Assembly: GCA_034440615.1 (NCBI GenBank)
Contig: JAOTOM010004839.1
Span: forward strand, 62,001-126,000
Source of the DNA: Ashinkailepas kermadecensis
Taxonomy: Eukaryota; Arthropoda; Thecostraca; Neolepadidae
DNA: 64,000 bases
Direction of reading: 5' to 3'
Position 1 is the first letter of the stretch; the number at the start of each line of letters is the position of its first letter. This document shows positions 32,700 to 45,495 of this stretch, piece after piece. Below the pieces are notes generated by a model. It was not told the DNA's origin. It saw only the letters and a program-made list of their open reading frames with translations, and searched no databases. Made by a program: the position numbers and the translations under genes.

Positions 32700-34990
32700 T
32701 GTGTGCGTTTTATGTTATGCCGAGATATGCCGCAGACTCTTAAGCGAGCAAGTAGCAAACTATGACTAAAAAACAAACCCCGCGACCCGACACGAGGTCG
32801 CCCACGCTCCCCTGTATCGGCCTTTCGTCAACTGCATTGCGTCACGGAGATACAGAGCCCCTCAGCACAATACCTGTTGCTAAAGGAAACACAAAGTTGA
32901 AAGTTGACCTTGTAGTGTCGCTGACCCAGGTCGACCTAGCTTGGTCCGAGACGCGTCACCTCCCTTTAAGTGCTGCTACCAGATGAACAAGTTGTCCATT
33001 CGCGGCATACATTTTTGCACCATATGTATGGTCATGTGAACTCCTCACCACTTCAAATGTCCATGAGATATCGCAAAGCAGTCACGATGGGGAAACAACG
33101 TTTACCGTGAAATCGCTGGAAACTCGCCCCCAGGCTTTGTACCTGTCAGTACATGTATTACCCTTGAATGCTGAGGGTCGGCTAAACATTCGGAGGTCTA
33201 AATGAAACCTTCAGTTGGTGTCGTTGAGAAACGAACAGTGCACCGACCATTACGTCGCCAAACGTACTACGTGCGAAGAGGGATTTGACAAGGAATAAAT
33301 CCCGGGTTCGTCCGTTACTTAATGTAAAAGCTAGCCGGCAAGACAGGACAGGACGAACCCGACTACCGTCTGTGACGGGAAAACGTGAGACGACTTACGC
33401 ATTTTAGCGAGGAGACGGTTTGCAAGCCGCTCTTCCACGGGCGAGAAACTTCATGGGCCCAAACGTGAGCTACGAATAGCCTCCGCCCTCTTCTCTTCGG
33501 AGGAGACAGAGGATGGTTGATAGAGGACGGGAAATGACGAAACACTGTTGGTTGAACCCCTGGGAAAGCATGCCGGAAAGACTGGACATTTCACAGGGCA
33601 GCTGGATAACTTGAGTAATTATAGGCCGCAAATCTCTCCGGCCTGGTAATCACAGAGCGCGGAAGGACATCCCGAGGGTGGTAAGACCCGATGGGGGTCG
33701 ATGGGTAGGCTCGCAGGCAGCGGCACCCAATTTTGGTTCGGGATGAATCTGTGCGCACAGTTTAGGTAACAGCCAAAAACGGCCAGGTTGGTATTCCTTC
33801 CCCGTCTCAGCTATTCCAGTAGGCCTGGGCCTCTCGATTTTGGCACAGGCAAGGAAGATGAAGTTTGGCGTTCCGTAAGCCCCCCAAGGATAGGACAGGC
33901 AGGGGTATTTTTGGGTCTCCCTATATGACGCCGGGCAGGATAGGTTAGAAAGACGATAGGGGACCATTCCGACTGATTTGTGGCCCAGGACCACCTGTGG
34001 GGATGCCCGCCGATCGCAAGTTCGAGCATGCAAGTCCTGGCAAGGCTTTGACTCATTTAAAGTGTAGGTATGCCGTCCATTACTACTCAAGCCCAGACAT
34101 AAGACCATCAGAAACTAACGGAATGTCGCAGCCCAGTGTCATCGAGCCTTGAAGGCAGTAACGGGAATAGTATATCATACCCAACCAACAGTGTCGCGTC
34201 AGCCGGTCACAGTTGTGGACCAAAGCGCGGGTAATTAACATTTCACTTTGGGCTAGAAAGCCCTAAGCAACGGTCTGAGGGAGTAAGACTCGCTGAATGC
34301 GCATGTACCACTGGAAGGGAAATTATCGGGCCAACACTTTTAGTAGAGAGCGAATGTTCGGAATGGAAGATGGAAATGAATGGATTACGTGGGAGCATGC
34401 ATGAAGTAGCTATGGGTAATTAAGGACCAGTGGGAGCTGTTGGAACTCTGCGTACGCATCTAGCTGTCAAAAATCATCGTTGCCAAAATTTGACCTAGGA
34501 TAATTACCTAGGCCCTCAATTTGCCAGTCCGGTGACCCGTGGGAGCATGCTGGTGGATGACATGAAGGGAAACAAGAAGGACCCTAGCACTTAAGAGGGC
34601 CCCGAAGCTGGACTAGGGCCGGTGACGGACGCATTTCCAACTCCAATGTCCGCCCATTACTCTTATGACCCCCCCTAAGTCTCTCCAACCACGCGGTTCC
34701 TCTATCCTTCCCTGGCGCCACGACCAAGCTAGGTTCACTCACGAATGGAAATGGTGCAGTGAGAAACTTGGCCTCGCTATATAAATTTGTGTTAGGATAA
34801 CGAGTTACGGGGCGCCGACAAGATGACTATACGAAGACATGATGATATGACACATGATGACGGCACATACGACAGCATGGAGTCGCGGGTGACCGCTCGC
34901 TGTGGGCCGCACCGGCTGGGAGTCGGCTCACCGGAAACGAGATCGGCACGGGTCGGGGAGAACCGGCCCAGCGCCCGTGAGCGTAGCAAA
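32700..34990. other. No gene recognised in 2.3 kb
   Basis: Mixed composition. Frames at 33,650-34,108 (minus) and others have no recognised motif. GGGAGCATGC recurs at 34,391 and 34,541. No repeat partner was found for most of it. Confidence 0.4.
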
Positions 34991-35325
34991 CATGGCCGCC
35001 GGCCGGTGGCCCAAGACCACTCAACCACTCCAGACTACTCCAAACTCAGACGACTGCTACTCAGACCAACCACTAGAGACCAAACCAACCCCCCCCTACC
35101 AACCTCTCTATTATCCCCCCCCCCCATTTTCCCCTACCAAGACATACCAGACAACCCCTATGACCCCCTCCCAGATTTAACTTGACACCCCCAGCGAACC
35201 TCCCCCCCACTCCTATCACCTCCCACCCCCCTCCCAGACGAACACCCCTACCAACCCCTCCCCCCACCTATCTCCCCCCCCCCCTAACACCGACCCCGCC
35301 CCCGACCTCGCCACCCTACAGTCGC
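34990..35325 (+). repeat. C-rich segment, direct copy of 26,309-26,640
   Basis: Same start (ATGGCCGCCGGCCGGTGGCC) and order as the 26.3-kb copy, with long C runs near 35,115 and 35,275 and an extra GCGAACC insertion near 35,194. It is followed directly by the GCCCCAAAAATCGC array. Confidence 0.9.
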
Positions 35326-35985
35326 AGCCCTTGAAAATCATACTGTGGGCCCAGAAGGTCGCGCCGGAGCCCCAAAAGTTGCAGCTGCCCCAAAAATCAA
35401 TTCTTAACCAAAATGTCACCCTGCAGCCTCAAACATCTGGTCAAAGTCCCTAAAAACCCGTTGGGTCCCGGAAAAAAACGTGCCAGGGCACCGAAAAAAA
35501 TCGCACCGGCAGACCGAAGAATCGTACCAGGACACAAATACATCGCACAAGGACGTTAAAAAAAGAACTCGATGTCCAAAAAGGTCACACCGTTACTTGA
35601 TCGAATCGACACCGGAAAACTAAGAACAGGTTCGGAAAAAATTACCCGGAGGGATCTTCTACTCCGAAAGGAGTCATCGGCGGAAAAAACCCCTTCAGTG
35701 GCCGCAGTGGCATATCACAGGGCCAAATGCCCCCTCCCTTCTGAGAGGGAGAAGCTCCCAAGAATCGTGCCGGGGCCCCCAAAAGTCAAGCTGGGGCCAC
35801 CAAAATTCGCGTCGGTCCAACAGAATTCGCGCAGGGGGGTCCAAATAAATACAGCGGCCCCCAGAAAACTCACTTCGAGGCCCGACAATTTGCAACAGGA
35901 ACCGCCAAAACCGCGTTGGAACCACAGCTAAGTACAACGCGCTCCGCAAACTCGAACCAGTCCCCCGAAATGAAAACAATTAGTG
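35326..35985 (-). repeat. Degenerate GCCCCNAAAATCGCG array, copy 2
   Basis: Units of 22-35 bp, for example GCCCAGAAGGTCGCGCCGG, GGGCACCGAAAAAAATCGCACC and GGGGCCACCAAAATTCGCG. They share the unit type of 23,485-23,835 and, inverted, of 38,530-41,280. The block abuts the C-rich segment, as copy 1 abuts its G-rich counterpart. Confidence 0.75.
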
Positions 35986-35994
35986 ACCAACGTG

Positions 35995-36898
35995 TAGAAA
36001 AGGTTTTTCTCCCCCTCACTTATGGGGTAAACCTTCAGGCACGTTGATAGCTAGTCAGACCTCGACGTTTGCGATATTTAAAAACCCCAGTTATAAATTC
36101 AATGGTTCGAATCCTTCATCTCCGAGCTCTCATCTCACATCTCTTGACACGCACTTCCAAAGCCAGCACTTCTATATTGTGCGAATTAGTCAACAGATAA
36201 ATGGCCACGAAGATCAGACATAAATGCGCAGCGTGATATAGCGTTAACAATGTAGCTTCATTTTTGATAGACAGGTGCAATAGTTTCTATCAGAGAACTA
36301 CATCTCGACAGACAGCGACTCTCAGGCAGAGTCCGACGTACCTCTGTGGGGCCAGGGCTGGCCAGGCGGCGGCGAGCCGCCTGAGGGGCGACCGCCCACG
36401 ACGACCGTTCGTCCAAGATAGCCCGAGAATGACTGAGGGCCCTTGCGGCGCGTTCGAGGTAACTCACAGTACATCACTATCACGTGATCAATCCGCACAC
36501 GTCATAGTCACCTGACTGACTGCGCATTGCCAGGGCGTCGGCCCGAACAAAGGCTCGTTCTGAACTGGCGTCTAGAGAGCACAATGGCTCTCTCTGAACC
36601 CCGTGCACTGTACTGCAGACGGGCGCGCTGTTCTCTGTTCTCTCTGACATCAGACATCAGATATCAGAGACAGATTCTGATCTCAGCACAACGGTCCCTC
36701 CGTGGGAAACGGTGCTGTCTCAACACTTTCGTCCAGGCCCGCGTCGCACTGGCGCCACACAGTGAGCTGTCAGCATTTCACCGGACGCTGGTGAACAACA
36801 ACAGCGTCCGACTGGCAGAGGCGCGGTACTGCAGCGTCTGGTCTGGCGACACGGCGCCTGACACACTAGCGACACACGACGTTCAATTCGCCGCATGA
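35995..36898 (-). mobile_element. LTR-like repeat copy, inverted relative of 7,975-8,629
   Basis: Read on the minus strand it contains AAGTGCTGGCTTTGGAAGTG, AAATATCGCAAACG and CCCATAAGTGAGGGGGAG, then ends CTACA as in the 8-kb copy. The first base pair on that strand could be the TG at 36,898 (TGTCATGCGG). The upstream halves of the two copies are only loosely similar. No internal retroelement sequence lies next to it, so it may be a solo LTR or another repeat class. Confidence 0.45.
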
Positions 36899-37478
36899 CA
36901 GCTGGCATAGACATTATAGACACGCCTGTCCACAGGGTTCCCATAATACAATCACTTGTCCTACATCACCCACTGACGATCACATCACCCACTGGCAACG
37001 GCGGCGTGGCGCGCGCCGGGGAGGGGACTGAATGGCTGGGATTTAGATGCCCCAAAACCAACTTTGTTACAAACGTAATTATCCTGTGGAGGTAGCCCAA
37101 TCTATCACCAATCGTTTCTGAGGCACCGTATTTCAACCCTAACTCCCCCCATCCTGTTCGAAGGCTTTCTTTTGATATCCCTTGATGTCACCTCAGACTG
37201 CTGAAATTACACCTGTACAACTCACTTTAAAATGTAAACTTTCCCAATTTCAAGTATTCATAAAGCCCGGTTGCTATCAGGCCAACGTTCGTGGACGTGT
37301 TCACCGGCCTTGCGCATTCGGCGCATTCGCCACACTTCGTGCGATTCTACGGTTTCTGCTAGACTTCCTATGTTTTGCTAATTGCTACCAATAATAGTCT
37401 TGCGCCATATTTGATGTGATGAAATGCTTCGCATTGGCATAGGAACGTCTGAAAAAGTGGGTGGGCCAGGGCCAACAG
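36899..37478. other. No gene recognised
   Basis: Unassigned, with no repeat partner or coding motif. Confidence 0.4.
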
Positions 37479-37613
37479 CAGGGGCGCACCCAGGAATTTC
37501 GCAAAGTACCATGGTTGTGCACTTGTGGATAGAGAACCCAAGAATTTTAGTAGTGAACAAACAAATTTCATCGCTAAAGGGGGGGAGGGGCAGGCCCCCT
37601 GGGCGCGCCTATG
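37479..37613. mobile_element. Short hAT-like MITE, 135 bp
   Basis: The ends CAGGGGCGCACCCAGG and CCCTGGGCGCGCCTATG are inverted repeats with a few mismatches. Flanks GCCAACAG and GGTAACAG agree at 6 of 8 positions, consistent with an old 8-bp target duplication. There is no coding capacity. Ends of this kind (CAGGGGCGGA-like) are common in animal non-autonomous hAT elements. Confidence 0.6.
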
Positions 37614-38529
37614 GGTAACAGCAGCATGTGGTACTGAAAAAGAACTATCATCGCAGTATAAGTACTTTCAAATTCACACTTTTCGCTGGACTCTTTTCAC
37701 GACTGATGGATTCTTTTGTAATAATAGGTTTGTTTTTCTGGTGCGAATGAAACCATTAGTATTACAGTTCAAACAAAATATCTTCAACTTCCGACTTCCG
37801 TTATGTGCGTGTATGTGGGGTGATGCAAGATCATTACAGCCTCACTAATGTGTATGTGGTGCGTCCTAGTTTCCATGATATAGTACTATATGTCTTTAAG
37901 ATGTCCGCAGTTGTAAATGTTCACCGATGTTGGTGAGAAAGAATAAGGAAAAACGTAGGTTACTTGCTGGCCCATGGCAAAAGAGTCTTATTATTGATGC
38001 TGGAGAGGATGAGAAACAGGAAAGTCGGGTGATCGCTGGTAGAAAATTATTTGATGCGGTGTATGGCAGACCAAGATTGGCAGGCTGACAGACTGGGGAA
38101 AATAAAAACGCAATAAATACAAATGCATGGTATGGTGTTCGTACTCAGGGCCTAACTCCAACACATAGGTGATCAGTCACCTCAATCACCTCTGTTGTAC
38201 ACATCGTGCACCTTAGAATATCCGCTACATGAAACGAAATGCTAGAACTAGATCATGTGGCACCCGGCTGAAACGGAATGTAAGTGCTTTTTTGTGGACC
38301 AACAATTCAGTGAAAAATAGGTGACAAGTGACAACACACGGCACCTCCTAAAGTCATAACGTGTTTGGACTTCAGAGCTACAAGGGCCAATCCTGAGTTT
38401 GATTCGGTAATTAGTTCTCTTCTCCCTACGTTCTCTGTTGGCTAAGCAATCCGGATAGCCGCTGAGCTTCGATGCACCTCATCTCTTTGGTTAAATACGC
38501 TCCCAGATTGACTACCGAAGTGAGGCTCT
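37614..38529. other. No gene recognised
   Basis: AT-richer sequence with short frames and no recognised feature. Confidence 0.4.
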
Positions 38530-41280
38530 AGTTAAGTGTTCTTTTTTGGACCTTTCCGTTTTTCTTTGTCTGCGGTTGTGTTTTAGGGCTCCAAACAATT
38601 TTTGTTAGGGGCCCGGCACATTTTTGCGACCCCGGTTCTTTCTTATAGCTTTTTTGTGCACCGACGATATTTGGCGGTATCGGCGCGTATTGGCAGACCC
38701 CGAAGTGTTTATGTAGTGCCCGGTAATTTTGTTCCTCTTCTAGGACCATGTCGATTTTTGAGGGCCTAAACTGTTTTTAGACCCCATGCGGTCTCAAGGC
38801 CCCGGTGTGTTTTGAGAGCCCCGTTGTGGTTTGATTTTTTTACTTATCTCCCGGTGTGTTTATTTGGAGCTGCAACGCATGTTTTATGGTCCTGTCGCTT
38901 TTTGCCAGACTCAGTACGCTTTGGAGGGCTCGGCGCATTTTCGTCCTCCAGTTGTGCTCTTATGGTCTCGCTGTGTTTATTTGGGGTTCCTCGTCACATT
39001 TGTGGGACCCTAGCACGATATTGGTGTCTCCGGTATAATTTATCGGGGTCCCATTGGGCCCAGGCGCGTTGGACCCAGGCGAAAAGTCCCGTTGGACTTT
39101 TCGGGCCCAGGCGCGTGGTTCCGGGGGATCCGACGCCAGTTTTCTGGGCTCGGCGCAATCTTTGGTGACCTCTTCTGAATTATGTAAAGTCCGAGCCACG
39201 GTCTGATTTTTCGAGCAACCGACGACATTTTTTGTCTGTCCCGCCGCGATTTTTTCGAACTCCGGTACATTTTTTTTCGGTACCGCATGTGATTTGTTGA
39301 AACATTTGGTGGTTTGCGTGGGCTAAGGAGCGGTTTTCCTCGCTCGGACATTTATTTTTAGAGATCTCTCTTTATTTTGGAGGGCTTGGCTTGATTCTTG
39401 TCGGGTTTATTGCTATTCTTGATTCATTGCCCCGGCTTCATTTATTGAGTGTTCCCGATGAGACTCCCGGGGCCCCGGTGCGATCTGTCGAGCCCCTAAC
39501 ATGATTTTCAGGGGTCCGGGCGCGACTTTTTGGTACCTTCAGGCTCAGCGTGATTTTCAGGGGCCCCGGCCCAACCTGTTGGGATCCCCGTTGTTATATT
39601 AAAGAACCCCGGCACGACATTTTTTTTGTTCCCAGCGTGATTTTCTGGATCCATACGCGAAATTTTGAGTCCTACAGTGTTATTTTCAGGGGTCCAGGCC
39701 GTCTTTTTGCGGCCGCATAGTGATTTTCAAGGACCATGGCACGACTTTTGCGACTTGGACCTCTTCTAAATTTGCTTAAAGGCAAAATATCGGCCTGATT
39801 TCTTTTTTCTCACACCCTGCGCCATATTTGTGTCCAGCCATGATTTTTTTTCGAGCTCAGATACGTTTTTTTCCGCAGCCGTACGCGATTTTCGAAGACA
39901 CTTTTTGCTATGTTTGGAGCTCGGAGCCATTTTCCTGGCCCGGATATTTGTTTTTTTTAAATCCCTCCTTATTTTAGACGGCTTCCGATTTATCTTTTTC
40001 CGGTTCCGATGCTATTTTTTGGGTCAAGTTGTGCTGCACGCCAATTTTGTGGAGCCCCAGCAGGAGTATTTGATGTCCGACACATATTTTTGGGACCACC
40101 GACTGAAATGTTGTGTCCCGAGCGCGATATTGGGAGGTGGGAGGTGGGCTCGCCGCAAGTTCGCGAGGCTCGTTGCACTCAGCTGGGGTCCCAACGCGAT
40201 TTTGGCGGGCCCCGGTGCATATTTTTCGACCCCTGTGCGAGTTTTCTGTGGCCCGCTTCATTTATTTGGACCTCCCTACGCGAATTCCAAGGGCCCCGGT
40301 GCGAAGTCTTGGGGCCTGATGCGAATTCCTGGGGCCCAGGATAATTCCTGGGGTCTCTCAGGATGGAAAGGGGCATTTTCCCCCTTGGTACGCCAGTGCG
40401 GCTGTTCAACGAGCTTTTTCATCCGATGGCACCCTTCAGAGTAGAAAGCCCCTTTGGATAATTTTCTTTCGGAACCTGCTCTTAATATTCCGGTGCTCGT
40501 GTCGATTCGATGGTGCCGCGGTGTGATATTTGGGGTAGAGTTCCATCTTTGACCCCGTGCGCGATATCTTTGGGCACCGGTACGATTGTTTGGGCTCCCG
40601 GTGTGATTTATTTTTCGGTGGCTCGGCATGTTTCTTATCCGGGTCCGGACGTTCTTTTGGTGGGTCATTGACGCGATTTGTGATGCCGCAGAGTGACATT
40701 CCCGGTAAGAATTTATCTTCGGGAGGCAGTTGCGACTTTTGGGGCCCCGACGCGACCTTTGAGCCACCAATGTGATTCTCAAGGGCTGTGACGTGACTTT
40801 CTAGGGTCTCAGTGCGATTTTTTGGGACCCCGGTGTCATTTGTTGGGATCCCTAGCGTAAGTTTTAGTGGTCTGGACTCGACACCCAACGTGATTTCCAA
40901 GGGCCCCGGTCACATTTTTGGGGTTCTGACCGCTATTTCGGGTGTGTCAGCCCGACCTTTTGAGGCCCCAACGTGATTTTCAGAGGGCCCGGCGCGACTT
41001 CGTGGGGGCCCCGGTCCCACATTTGAAGACCCAACGTCCTTCTTAGTGGTCACTGAGCGTTTTTTTTTGGGGGGGGGGGGCACCAATGTGATTTTCATGG
41101 GCTTCAGTGTGATTTCGGTGCCCCGGCGATATTTTCAGGGCCCGTGACTCTTCGGACACTCGACGTATTTGCAGGGCCCCAGAGATAATTTTGGTGCTCC
41201 CAGCGATATTTTTAGGGGATCCGGCGCAATTTTTTCCGAACCCGGGCGCAGTTCTTGGGGCCCCACAACATCTCAGTGGG
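38530..41280 (+). repeat. Large degenerate GGCCCCGGCGCGATTTTT array, 2.7 kb
   Basis: Roughly 90 units of about 25-40 bp alternate a GC-rich half (GGGGCCCCGGCGCG or variants) with a T-rich half (ATTTTTTGGG, GTTTTTCGG). Clear units are near 39,550, 40,205, 40,300, 40,920, 40,975 and 41,100. Unit length and sequence vary widely. Frames such as WGPNAILAGPGAYF arise from the unit and are not genes. A 10-G run at about 41,069-41,079 and a GGGGTGGG run near 41,283-41,300 mark the distal end. Confidence 0.8.
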
Positions 41281-41801
41281 AAGGGGGTGGGGGTGGGGTG
41301 GGGTTGACCGCAGCGTTTGCCCGGGGAATGTTGGTAGTATCGCCTGAGGGAGGAAAACCGATCAACATTTCACCACGTTACACACCTTTTTTTTTACAAA
41401 GGCATCTAGCTTCATCTGTGTCTTCATTTGCAACATTGAAAAAACAACACAAATGCATATCTAGCTCTTGTCACTCGTGTCATGCGGCCTGGCTCGCGTC
41501 GCCCCGCTCCTCTGTGTTGAGTAAAATACTAGTATGTCATGTTTTTGTGATACCACCATTAATGGGCCTAATTGATGGCTTTCTGGCATGACTTTTACAC
41601 ACACACACAATTCACATTTAAGCCCTCCTCGCCGTTTTGACCTTAGTGTAAGTGCTGCCAACTTGCTACCTTTTCTTCCTGATAAAAATGCACTTTTCCT
41701 AGGAAAGATCTGACTCTTGGTACTTGTGATAGGCACCCCTCTTCCGCTACCGGAATTATTATAAGATTTGCTTTTGGTTGCTTTCTTCATTGAAACTCCC
41801 T

Positions 41802-41855
41802 TTGACTAGGTGGGATTTTTAACTCCACCAGGTGGGACGTATCCCACCTAGTCAA
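41802..41855. repeat. Perfect 15-bp inverted repeat with 24-bp loop
   Basis: TTGACTAGGTGGGAT at 41,802-41,816 and its exact complement ATCCCACCTAGTCAA at 41,841-41,855. The loop contains CCACCAGGTGGG, so an alternative pairing is possible. Function unknown; it may be a tiny fold-back element. Confidence 0.85.
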
Positions 41856-41973
41856 CATGTTAGAGGAGGCCCTGCAATATTGATTAGCCATCTTCGCTGT
41901 CAAGGTGTTACCTATATCACAGTGGTAACTGATAGCTGCAATTTTCTAAGCCATCACTCTCAGCCCCTTCAAG

Positions 41974-42003
41974 GTAGGTAGGTAGGTAGGTACCTACCTA
42001 GGT
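41974..42003. repeat. GGTA tetranucleotide palindrome
   Basis: Tandem GGTAGGTAGGTAGGTA runs directly into CCTACCTAGG, forming a self-complementary tract. A related short tract is at 42,643-42,662. Confidence 0.8.
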
Positions 42004-43486
42004 TACCCATGCCGTTTCCGGAACCATATCCGTGTTCACATGCCCATGCACTCAGACTTGTGTATTATTGCATTTGAGTATAGTCATAGTAAGGATTATA
42101 TGGAGTGCCTAGGATGTGGAAGCATGCAAGTTTATTGCAGAGACTAGCAACTCAACCACACTCATTTTTGGAAGACCTTTACATTAATGAACAAGATTAT
42201 GGCCACTTGGTTGGTTGGCTGGTTATTTTAATATTAGGGCACATCAGCTCAGTTTGGTCATTTAGCACCCTTATGGCCACTTGCTTACCATATAGGTATT
42301 GTGACATTTTCAACCTGTGCAGGCCATGCTGCATTCTACCTTCTGGTTGAAAGCAATGATGCAGCCATATTAATGTTGGCATATGAACACAGCCTGAATA
42401 GTTGTACTGGCCACAGTAAAAGGACAACAGAAACATGCAGAAACTATAATGGTGAGATGGTAATGTTGGCTTTGACTTAGAGATTCCATAATGCTGCATG
42501 GTTTTGCACAACAAAATATTTACCAACCAAAATAACTATATCTAGAATTCCCAAAATTGTGTTGTATCTCTTTGAAAATGAAGATTTTAGTATACCTAAG
42601 AGTTAAGACATTCTGTCCATGTTAGATGTAAGGGCAGATAGATAGGTAGGTAGGTACCTAGGTGCTTTTGCATTTGAAAGTAATTTTTGAATTATTGGAA
42701 CCTATTTTTCTTATGTAATGTTTATGAATGTAGGTAGGTACTTAACTTGATGTTATGACTTATTTCCTCTGCAAATGTATGCTTTTCAGTTGGCAGGCAA
42801 AAGAACACCAAATAGTGGCTTGGAGTTGAGTAATATAGCACAAAAATAGTGTTGAAAATGTTGAAACAAAATATAGCATAAACTAACCTAGCCTAGCCTT
42901 CCATATCAGAAAGCAAATATTTAAGAAATGCAAAAATTTTAAGCAATTATTGTTCTGAAACATTTTCAAATTCAAAAAACCTAAAATGCCTAAACTAGCT
43001 TAATCTGTCTTTGAAAAAAACTTTGTTGAAAACTTGAAAAGATGTTTTTTTTCAGTTGTTTTTCCAACCTCAAAGAAAAGCCTAACTTTACTAACCTAAC
43101 TTAATGAAACCTAATCCATTGTTTGCTTCATTGAAGTAAAATGCATATGAAATGTATCTTGTGAATTCCTTAAAGTGCAATAATACTGGCAGATAGAGAA
43201 ATTTAAATTGTCAGCAAGAGCATTCAAAATCAGCAGCAATGCAGCTTTGAGATGAGGTTGGAATAAAAAAAAGAAGTTTGTTGGGTTTGTGAAAAAATTG
43301 GATTTGGATGGCCTTTGCCAGTCTGACTGTTTAATATCAATGTTTCCTGACCTCATTGTTTCTAGATTATCATAAAAACTGATGTTATTAATGTTTTTAA
43401 TCAGCAGTTCGAGAAATGGGAGAAGAGAAGAGGCATTTACCCTTGCTCCCATATAGGTATCTGCTGGTGAACCTAATCCATGGAAC

Positions 43487-43760
43487 CTGGCCAAACCTGA
43501 CCTTACCTAACCTAGCCCAACCTGTCATATACCTACACCTAATCCAATCCCTACCTATATTCTTACCCTTAGCTCTGTTCTTAAGCCTAAGCTTAGCCCT
43601 ACCACTGTCATAACCTAATACAGACTTGCATGTTTATCTGCACCTAGTACTTGTTCCTAATCCTATCTCCACCAAAGCCTACATCTCACCCTATCTACCT
43701 ATGCATATCCCAAAGCCTACTTCTACCTGCAATGATTTCCCTAACCCTACATCTATAGGC
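43487..43760 (+). repeat. Degenerate CCTAA/CCTACC-rich stretch
   Basis: Many CCTAACC, CCTAATCC, CCTACC and CCTAGCCC words are spaced every 8-15 bases on the plus strand. Similar words sit at 43,080-43,115. This recalls the scattered AACCTA motifs frequent in arthropod genomes (the common arthropod telomere repeat is TTAGG/CCTAA), but it is not a regular telomeric array. Confidence 0.6.
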
Positions 43761-45495
43761 AGTTTTACAGCAGCCATTTGTTCCCTGTGTAGTTGATTTA
43801 AATGCTTCCAAGTCATTATTGGTTTCAAATATAAAACAATACAGCATATAATATTAATGGGAATTGGTCTTAAAGTTTCAAATTTTTATTACAGTTTTCA
43901 CATTGACAACAATTGTTGTTTAGTAGTGGGCAGAAAACAATGTTAGATGGAGTGTTTTGAAGTATTGTTTTAGTTGAACATTTTTATATTCCCAAGCCCA
44001 TACTCCAATATGTAGCAATCATTCAAATCAATTACAACAATCAAACAGATCAGTTCATGTTGCACTCATAGGTTGTGGTGGGAAAATGTATTGTTTCTGT
44101 GGTGTGAGCATGTTGAAACTATCAGGTATGGATGTATAAATTTAGTTGTCATTGATGAAGTATACTTTTGTTGTCATTTCATCTACTGTAGCCCCAGAAA
44201 TTGGCTATAACTGCATCCTTTGCTAATCTAACCATAGCACCAATGTGTCTTCTGGCAGTCATGTGCCATAGAACTGAGTGCAGTCTCCTCATAAATGAGA
44301 AAGTGTATTGTTATTTGCTGATATTTGTAAGCTTAATTCTACTTATTTCAGCAGTATTACTGCAAAAACTATTTTGTTATTGGAACTTTTGCAAGAATTA
44401 GAACTAGTGATAAAACTATAGACCATATGGTGGCTACATTTATATGTCCATCACCAAAATACATAAGAAGATACATGAAAAACATATTCGGTGTAGTGAA
44501 AGTTGTAGTGAAACAACCTATGTTAAATACTATTTAATGCTTCCATGCTTCATTTTTGTCCATTATTAAATAATTTCTACTAATATCACAAGACACTAAA
44601 TACCAGGAAATAGAAGCATTAATTGTGCACAAAGCACAGTAAGCCAGCAACACCACAGGTTTCTGGGTGTGAGCTGGCAACAACTAAAGATTGTTTAGAA
44701 ACTGTTGATAATTTGTTTTCTTCTAAAAATGTTACATAAAATGTACTTACAAAATGTTTTTTTTTAAACATACTTGTTCACCTAATTCCTATTCCTAACC
44801 CTAAGCTGCTTGAGCCTATGGAAGTTGGTGATTTATGACTGAATGCGGAAAGTGAAATTAATGAAAATGAATGCAAATATGAATGTTGGGTAGGTACCCC
44901 CATAGAAGTAAAATTCTGCTGCTATTTCAGTATTTATATCAAAGAAGCCTTTGAGCACAAACTTGAGAAAATATATGGACTGGACTTGTTAAAGCTTACC
45001 TAGCAACTTCTCCTGAACCATTTCTTTGGGATATCACATGTAAGAAAGATATTCACTGTTTAAGATGTGGCCACTTACCATTGGCTCAAGTTTAGTCTGT
45101 AAAAGGAAGATACCATAACCCTGGCAAAAATATGTAAGCACTTGAACTTGAACTGCTTCTATCTCAAAAAGTTTTTCATTTCCAAAAGAAAGGTTATCAA
45201 CTTTATTAAAATCACATCAGGAAATATCAGAAAACATACTTTTGAACAAACAATTGGCCTAGGGGGTTTCTTCTACATATATACCTCTATTTCATGTTCT
45301 TCTTTCATAATTGCTGCAGTGATGGTGCTATTTGCACTTCATATTTTTCTTGCAAGTTTTTTTGTTTGCTTTTGTGCTACTTAGATTCATATTTGCTTAA
45401 GCTCAGTTTTCCAGTATTCCAAGTTTAGAGATTCACATAAAACTAAAAGTTGAGGCTTAGATCGTTGAGTGCTTGCTGTATGTAAGGCATACTTA

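Larger units (their letters stand above)
41281..45495. other. AT-rich 4.2-kb region without recognised gene
   Basis: A sharp change to AT-rich, mostly single-copy-looking DNA. Short frames only. Small features inside it are listed separately: a 15-bp stem hairpin, a GGTA-type palindrome and a CCTAA/CCTACC-rich stretch. Conserved non-coding DNA, introns or small exons could hide here, but I see no convincing splice-bordered exon. Confidence 0.4.

Noticed and set aside
43487..43760. Telomeric (TTAGG)n array
   Set aside because: CCTAA/CCTACC words are irregular, with no continuous repeat run.
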